The notes beneath the pieces were generated by a model. That model did not search any database. It saw nothing but the letters and a program-made list of their open reading frames with translations, and was not told the DNA's origin. A program made the translations under genes and the position numbers. A stretch of 9,533 nucleotides of DNA, from positions 1-9,533 of the forward strand of contig JADGNL010000077.1 in assembly GCA_017883495.1 (NCBI GenBank). Reading direction: 5' to 3'. Each line of letters starts with the position of its first letter. The stretch's first letter is position 1. The DNA is from Methanomicrobiales archaeon (GTDB lineage: Archaea > Halobacteriota > Methanomicrobia > Methanomicrobiales > Methanospirillaceae). Shown here piece by piece: positions 6,176 to 9,533 of this stretch.

Positions 6176-6788
6176 TGGTATCACTCAGCCGGTAGTTCGA
6201 TCCCTCGGCCCTGACCACGCCCAGTCGTTCCAGGCGCGCCAGCCGGTCGGTCAGTTCATCGGCCGCAAGCCCCGTCAGATCGGGCAGGGCGTCGACGGCC
6301 TGCGCCCCCGGGGAGAGGGCGAGCAGAATATCGATGTCGGCTTCGTTCTCGAATACCCCCTCTCCGGATTTAATGAGTTCGGTCACGGCACGATCGATCT
6401 CCCGGTCGACCCCCTCAAGGTGCTCGAGGAGTCCCTCGCGGGTCTCGATCAGGCTCCGGAGCTGCCCGAGCCATCGGACGATCCGCGACGCCCGCCCCGG
6501 CGGTGAAACTGCCGCGCGCCCTCCGGACGTGGTGCGGACGGCGATCGAGACGTCGAGTTCCTGGTAGAGAAAGTAGTACTTGCGGCGGCGTTCGTCGAGA
6601 GAGAAGCCGATCATCGCCTCGCGCTCGAGCAGGGCCAGGTGCTCGATCACGACCTTCGGGGAAAGGACCAGCCGGTCCGAGATCTCGGTCACGTAGCACG
6701 GCTTGTCCCGGAGTAGGTCCAGGATCCGGCGCCGGTTCCGGTTGCCGAGCAGATCGAGGAATCGGGCGAGGTCGTCGTGCTCGAGCAT
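6165..6788 (-). CDS. ArsR/Phr-like transcriptional regulator with two winged-helix domains
   Basis: A 207-residue regulator. Residues 9-75 are an ArsR-type winged helix: LDLLGNRNRRRILDLL, a recognition-helix region SPKVVIEHLALLEREAMI (43-60) and a basic wing DERRRKYYFL (65-74). This block closely resembles the Pyrococcus heat shock regulator Phr as I remember it (LGNETRRRILFLL, then KAVLEHLRILEEAGLI). Residues about 105-142 are a helical, probably coiled-coil segment suited to dimerisation. Residues 150-203 look like a second winged helix (ILLALSPGAQAVDALPD to LERLGVVRAEGSNYRLS), an arrangement also seen in SurR. The single Cys31 does not form a CxxC or metal site, so metal sensing is unlikely. 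The ATG at 6788 lies about 27 bases from a strong TATA box. It overlaps the Hsp20-like gene and probably regulates it and itself. The trigger is unknown; heat or redox stress are the family precedents. Confidence 0.82.
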   Translation of the reverse strand: MLEHDDLARFLDLLGNRNRRRILDLLRDKPCYVTEISDRLVLSPKVVIEHLALLEREAMIGFSLDERRRKYYFLYQELDVSIAVRTTSGGRAAVSPPGRASRIVRWLGQLRSLIETREGLLEHLEGVDREIDRAVTELIKSGEGVFENEADIDILLALSPGAQAVDALPDLTGLAADELTDRLARLERLGVVRAEGSNYRLSDTNAE

Positions 6789-6795
6789 GGTCAGC

Positions 6796-6807
6796 AGACG
6801 TCGGTCT
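6796..6807. promoter_or_regulatory. Operator-like inverted repeat between TATA box and start codon of the regulator
   Basis: AGAC-GTCG-GTCT is a perfect 4+4 inverted repeat, with the palindrome GACGTC shifted inside it. It lies 8-19 bases upstream of the regulator's ATG, where the preinitiation complex would load and start. An ArsR/Phr-type dimer bound here would block its own operon. The repeat is short and could be chance. Confidence 0.35.
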
Positions 6808-6812
6808 AAAAA
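6808..6812 (-). terminator. T-run downstream of guaB, inside the regulator's promoter
   Basis: Five T on the minus strand, following an AT-rich stretch that begins right at the guaB TAA. It could end the mfnB-guaB transcript. The same AT-rich bases contain the next gene's TATA box. Confidence 0.4.
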
Positions 6813-6820
6813 TTATAAAT
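6812..6820 (-). promoter_or_regulatory. TATA box of the regulator/Hsp20-like operon
   Basis: On the minus strand this reads ATTTATAAT, the best archaeal TATA match in the window, centred about 27 bases before the ATG at 6788. The transcript would be leaderless or nearly so. Confidence 0.6.
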
Positions 6821-6822
6821 GA

Positions 6823-8298
6823 TTATTGTTCGAACATCCGGTAATTCGGGGCCTCGTCCGTGATCAGGATGTTGTGCGGATGGCTCTCGCCGACTCCGGC
6901 CGCCGTGATCCGGACGAAACGCCCGCCGTACCGGAGGTCGGCGATCGTGGCCGAGCCGGTGTAGCCCATCGCCGACCGGAGGCCGCCGACGAGCTGGTAG
7001 ATCGCGTCCGAGGCGCGGCCGATGTACGGGGTCGCGCCCTCGACCCCTTCAGGCACGAACTTGGTCCGGCCGATCTCCTTCTTCTGGAAGTAGCGGTCCG
7101 ATGACTGGCCGCCGGCCATCACGCCGAGTGAGCCCATGCCGCGGTACTGTTTGTACCGCCGCCCCTTGATCGCGACGATCCGGCCGGGCGACTCGTCCGT
7201 GCCGGCCAGGAGCGAGCCGAGCATGACCGAGTCCGCGCCGGCCGCGATCGCCTTGGCGATGTCGCCCGAGAACCGGACGCCGCCGTCGGCGCAGACGGGG
7301 ACGTCGGCGGGTCCGGCCACGTCGGCGACGGCCGCGATCGCGGAGATCTGCGGCACCCCGACGCCGGCCACGATCCGGGTCGTGCAGATCGAGCCCGGGC
7401 CGATCCCGACTTTGAGCCCGTCCACGGTCCCGACGAGGGCCTCGGCCGCAACGCTCGTCGCGATGTTGCCGGCCACGACATCGACCTCGACCGAGCCCTT
7501 GATCTCGCCGACGGCTTTCACCACGGCGAGGTTGTGGCCGTGGGCGCAGTCGACCACAAGCGCGTCCGCGCCGGCCTCGACGAGGGCCATGGCTCGATCG
7601 TGGTCGTACGGTCCGACGGCCGCCGCCACGCGGAGGTTGCCGTCGCCGTCGCGTACGGCGCGCGGGTACTGCCGCTTCTCGAGGACGTCCTGCATGGTGA
7701 TGATCCCGATCAGGTGGCCGCCGCCGTCCGTGACGGGCAGGCGCTCGACCTTGTTCGTGTACATGGTCTCGAGCGCGTCCTCCATGCTGAACGACTCGTC
7801 GGCCGTGATCGGGGAGGGCGTCATGATCGCCCGGATCGACTCCTTTCCGCGCCGGTTCACGATGGCGCGGACATCGCGGCGGCTAACAATCCCGATCACG
7901 ACGTTGTTGCGGTCGACAACGGGCACGCCGCCGATCCCGTGGCCGCTCATCAGGGCCTCGACCTCGGAGACAGTCGTCTCGGGTCCGACGGACTGGACCT
8001 GCCGCTCGATCAACTCCTCGGCCTGCTTGACGAGCGTGACCTCGCGGCACTCCTCTTCGGCCGTCAGGTTGCGGTGGATCACGCCGATCCCGCCCTCGCG
8101 AGCGATCGCGATCGCCATGGCGGCCTCGGTCACGGTGTCCATTGCTGCCGAGACGAGCGGTATGTTCAGCGGGATCCGCCGCGAGAAGCGGGAGCGGGGG
8201 TCCGTCTGGTCCGGCTCGACGGCGGAGGCCGCGGGCTGGAGCAGAACATCATCGAACGTCAGAGCAAGGGGTGCTTCGGCAATCTTACGGCCGTACAT
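6823..8298 (-). CDS. guaB: Inosine-5'-monophosphate dehydrogenase
   Basis: A 491-residue full-length IMP dehydrogenase, oxidising IMP to XMP with NAD+, the committed step to GMP. The TIM barrel is split by two CBS domains (about 92-147 and 155-209). The nucleophilic Cys305 lies in GIGPGSICTTRIV (298-310). The phosphate-binding ADGGVRFSGD (337-346), the GSLLAGTDESPG loop (361-372), the catalytic-flap Arg402-Tyr403 (DRYF) and KFVPEGVEG (413-421) are all present. The N-terminus LTFDDVLLQP (13-22) and the C-terminal ITAAGVGESHPHNI segment are typical. The ATG lies three bases after the mfnB stop, with GGTGA (complement of 8302-8306) overlapping that stop, so translation is probably coupled to mfnB. 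Intact CBS domains suggest the usual allosteric control by purine nucleotides, from family knowledge. The identification is very sure. Confidence 0.97.
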   Translation of the reverse strand: MYGRKIAEAPLALTFDDVLLQPAASAVEPDQTDPRSRFSRRIPLNIPLVSAAMDTVTEAAMAIAIAREGGIGVIHRNLTAEEECREVTLVKQAEELIERQVQSVGPETTVSEVEALMSGHGIGGVPVVDRNNVVIGIVSRRDVRAIVNRRGKESIRAIMTPSPITADESFSMEDALETMYTNKVERLPVTDGGGHLIGIITMQDVLEKRQYPRAVRDGDGNLRVAAAVGPYDHDRAMALVEAGADALVVDCAHGHNLAVVKAVGEIKGSVEVDVVAGNIATSVAAEALVGTVDGLKVGIGPGSICTTRIVAGVGVPQISAIAAVADVAGPADVPVCADGGVRFSGDIAKAIAAGADSVMLGSLLAGTDESPGRIVAIKGRRYKQYRGMGSLGVMAGGQSSDRYFQKKEIGRTKFVPEGVEGATPYIGRASDAIYQLVGGLRSAMGYTGSATIADLRYGGRFVRITAAGVGESHPHNILITDEAPNYRMFEQ

Positions 8299-8301
8299 GA
8301 T

Positions 8302-8988
8302 TCACCGAATGGCCGCCATGGCCCGCTGCACGAGGTCTTCCTTCAGCATCGAGGTCCTGTCGCCGCCGCAGACCATCCCCCGGACGCCGATGATGTCCGG
8401 GTCGATCCGGCGGAGGGAGGGGAGGTCGTCGAAGACGAGCGAGCCCGCGAGCGCGACGCCGAGGCCGGCCGCGTGGCCGACCGCGACGAACCGGGCGAGG
8501 ACGGCCTCATCCATGAACTCGAACGTGGACCGCCCGTCCTTTTTACCCGTGTCGACCATCACGACGTCGGCGCCGGCCTCGGCCGCGAGCGGAACCACGT
8601 CGAACGGCGAGATCGTCCCGAGCCGCTTGAAGTCGGAGTACGCCGCGATCACGACCTTCCGGTCGGGATAGTCGTCCTTGACCGCTCGGACCACGCCCTC
8701 GATAATGGCGCGCGCCTCGGTCTCGCCGGCGACCATCAGGCCGCACTTGATGTAGTCCGCGCCAGCGGCCGCCGCCCCGAGCGCGGCGAGAGCGGCGCCG
8801 CCGGGGCGGTTGTCGAAGTCGCCGATCGCGGCCGAGACCGGCTTCTCGGTCATCCCCTTGATCCCGCGGATCACCCAGGGAAAGTTCGCCCCGAGCGACC
8901 CCTCGGCCGGCCGTTTGACGTCGATGATATCAGCGGCGAGCGCGCGCTCGGCCTCCTCGAGGCTGCTCGGGCTGACAAGCAGTTGCAT
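8302..8988 (-). CDS. mfnB: (5-formylfuran-3-yl)methyl phosphate synthase (methanofuran biosynthesis)
   Basis: A 228-residue TIM-barrel enzyme that condenses two glyceraldehyde-3-phosphate molecules into the furan precursor of methanofuran. It follows the Methanocaldococcus MJ1099 pattern: start MQLLVSPSSLEEA, IIDVKRPAEGSLGANFPWVI (21-40) with Asp23 and the Schiff-base Lys25 (Lys27 in MJ1099), Lys81 in ADYIKCGL, Lys149-Lys150 in VDTGKKDG, AGSL (181-184) and VRGMVCGGDR (202-211). I chose the ATG at 8986-8988 because the frame runs far upstream only as an artefact opposite the HisA/F-like gene, and the family begins exactly here. CTATTAAC (complement of 9010-9017) sits 22-29 bases upstream and would give a leaderless transcript. 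It is first in an operon with guaB. The identification is very sure. Confidence 0.95.
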   Translation of the reverse strand: MQLLVSPSSLEEAERALAADIIDVKRPAEGSLGANFPWVIRGIKGMTEKPVSAAIGDFDNRPGGAALAALGAAAAGADYIKCGLMVAGETEARAIIEGVVRAVKDDYPDRKVVIAAYSDFKRLGTISPFDVVPLAAEAGADVVMVDTGKKDGRSTFEFMDEAVLARFVAVGHAAGLGVALAGSLVFDDLPSLRRIDPDIIGVRGMVCGGDRTSMLKEDLVQRAMAAIR

Positions 8989-9090
8989 AGAGCAGATATA
9001 TGCGCTCCCGTTAATAGGGGTTCCGAAAATGCGGGAACCTCCCCATCCGTGGAAAAGCATCTCTGCTCCGAGCGCACACCCGATCAGCGG
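8989..9090. promoter_or_regulatory. Divergent promoter region of mfnB and the HisA/F-like gene, with an inverted repeat
   Basis: Minus-strand CTATTAAC (9010-9017) is a good TATA candidate for leaderless mfnB. Plus-strand ATATAT at 8996-9001 could start the HisA/F-like transcript near 9025, leaving a leader of about 65 bases. An inverted repeat, GGGGTTCC (9017-9024) with GGAACCTC (9034-9041), forms eight pairs including one G-T, with a nine-base loop. It overlaps the edge of the mfnB TATA candidate and the predicted plus-strand start. Confidence 0.45.
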
Positions 9091-9533
9091 ATGGAACTGA
9101 TCCTCGCCGTCGACCTCCTGAACGGCCTCGTGGTCCACGGCGCCGCGGGGGCGCGCGAGACGTACCGGCCCCTCGACTGGGGCCTCGCGCCGTCGGCCCA
9201 GCCGGAAGAGTACCTCGCGACCCTTCGGCCCCGGCACGTCTACATCGCGGATCTCGACCGGATCATGAAGACCGGGGACCATGGGGCACTGATCGCCCGC
9301 CTCGCCCCCAGTGTCGCGGCCTGCTACGTCGACGCTGGCTACTCCTCGGCGGCAGAGTGCCGGGCCGCGACGGGTTTCGTGCCCGTGCTCGGCACCGAGA
9401 CGGCCGCCGACGTCCTCGGCGACTGCCCGAGCGGCGTTCTCTCGCTCGACTGCCGGAACGGGCGCGTGCTCCCCCATGGCGAGGACCCCGCCGCGTTCCT
9501 TGAGCGGGTCCGCGGCCTCGCGTTCGCTGGCCA
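9091..9533 (+). CDS. HisA/HisF-related TIM-barrel protein (N-terminal 147 residues, cut by window edge)
   Basis: From the ATG at 9091 the frame is open for 147 codons plus two bases to the right edge. The protein reads MELILAVDLLNGLVVHGAAG, which matches the start of the HisA/HisF-like family found in methanogens and other archaea: Asp8 at the end of strand 1, as in the catalytic position of HisA/HisF, YIADLDRI (51-58) on strand 2-3, YVDAGY (79-84), PVLGTET (98-104) and a strand-5 LSLDCRNG (117-124) with Asp120 in the second catalytic position. True HisA isomerises ProFAR in histidine synthesis. This family lacks the usual HisA N-terminal phosphate and substrate loops, and its reaction is not established to my knowledge. 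It is divergent from mfnB, so a link to cofactor synthesis is possible but only by context. A GTG at 9049 is in frame, but the family start and the drop in similarity before Met1 favour 9091. Confidence 0.82.
   Translation, partial: MELILAVDLLNGLVVHGAAGARETYRPLDWGLAPSAQPEEYLATLRPRHVYIADLDRIMKTGDHGALIARLAPSVAACYVDAGYSSAAECRAATGFVPVLGTETAADVLGDCPSGVLSLDCRNGRVLPHGEDPAAFLERVRGLAFAG

Noticed and set aside
7136..8671. A 511-codon open frame on the plus strand opposite guaB and mfnB
   Set aside because: Ser/Thr/Arg/Ala-rich shadow of two confident genes, with no motif and no promoter.
1..9533. CRISPR array, insertion sequence, rRNA or prophage genes
   Set aside because: No regularly spaced repeats, transposase or integrase motifs, terminal inverted repeats or RNA gene signatures were seen. 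Coding density and base composition look uniform.

Overview
The window looks like ordinary core chromosome from a high-GC, hydrogenotrophic-type methanogenic archaeon. The evidence is methenyl-tetrahydromethanopterin cyclohydrolase (mch), the methanofuran gene mfnB, a methanogenesis marker 12 protein and an archaeal Orc1/Cdc6 initiator. TATA-like boxes and GGTGA-type ribosome binding sites are also of the archaeal kind. My best guess is class Methanomicrobia, order Methanomicrobiales; this is inferred from gene content, high GC and protein style, and no sequence search was possible.

Layout, left to right. (1) Positions 1-756 (-): the first 252 residues of methanogenesis marker 12, running off the left edge. 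(2) Positions 796-2885 (+): a two-gene operon of a GalE-like NAD-dependent sugar-nucleotide epimerase and an ApgM-superfamily phosphomutase, joined by a 4-base ATGA overlap. (3) Positions 2886-3072: a gap with a promoter and a questionable 31-codon reading frame on the opposite strand. (4) Positions 3073-4741 (+): a small protein of unknown function with a C-terminal zinc ribbon, followed after 28 bases by an Orc1/Cdc6 initiator whose Walker B and sensor 1 differ from the canonical motifs. (5) Positions 4811-5758 (+): mch. (6) Positions 6788-5780 (-): a two-gene operon of an ArsR/Phr-like regulator with two winged helices and an Hsp20/CS-like protein. (7) Positions 8988-6823 (-): mfnB and guaB, three bases apart. 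(8) Positions 9091-9533 (+): the start of a HisA/HisF-related TIM-barrel protein, divergent from mfnB and cut by the right edge.

Functional links. mch (C1 pathway on tetrahydromethanopterin), mfnB (furan moiety of methanofuran, the CO2-capturing cofactor) and marker 12 tie the region to methanogenesis. guaB (XMP/GMP synthesis) is housekeeping and appears translationally coupled to mfnB. The regulator/Hsp20-like pair resembles the heat-shock pairing of Phr and Hsp20 in Pyrococcus and carries an operator-like inverted repeat where transcription should start.

I see no mobile element, CRISPR array, rRNA, tRNA or convincing replication origin. Intergenic spaces are short, the longest being 187 bases. 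The points most worth following up are the zinc-ribbon partner of Cdc6, the unusual ATPase motifs of that Cdc6, the Phr/Hsp20-like operon with its candidate operator, and the inverted repeat in the mfnB/HisA-F divergent promoter region. No clearly new multi-gene system is visible.
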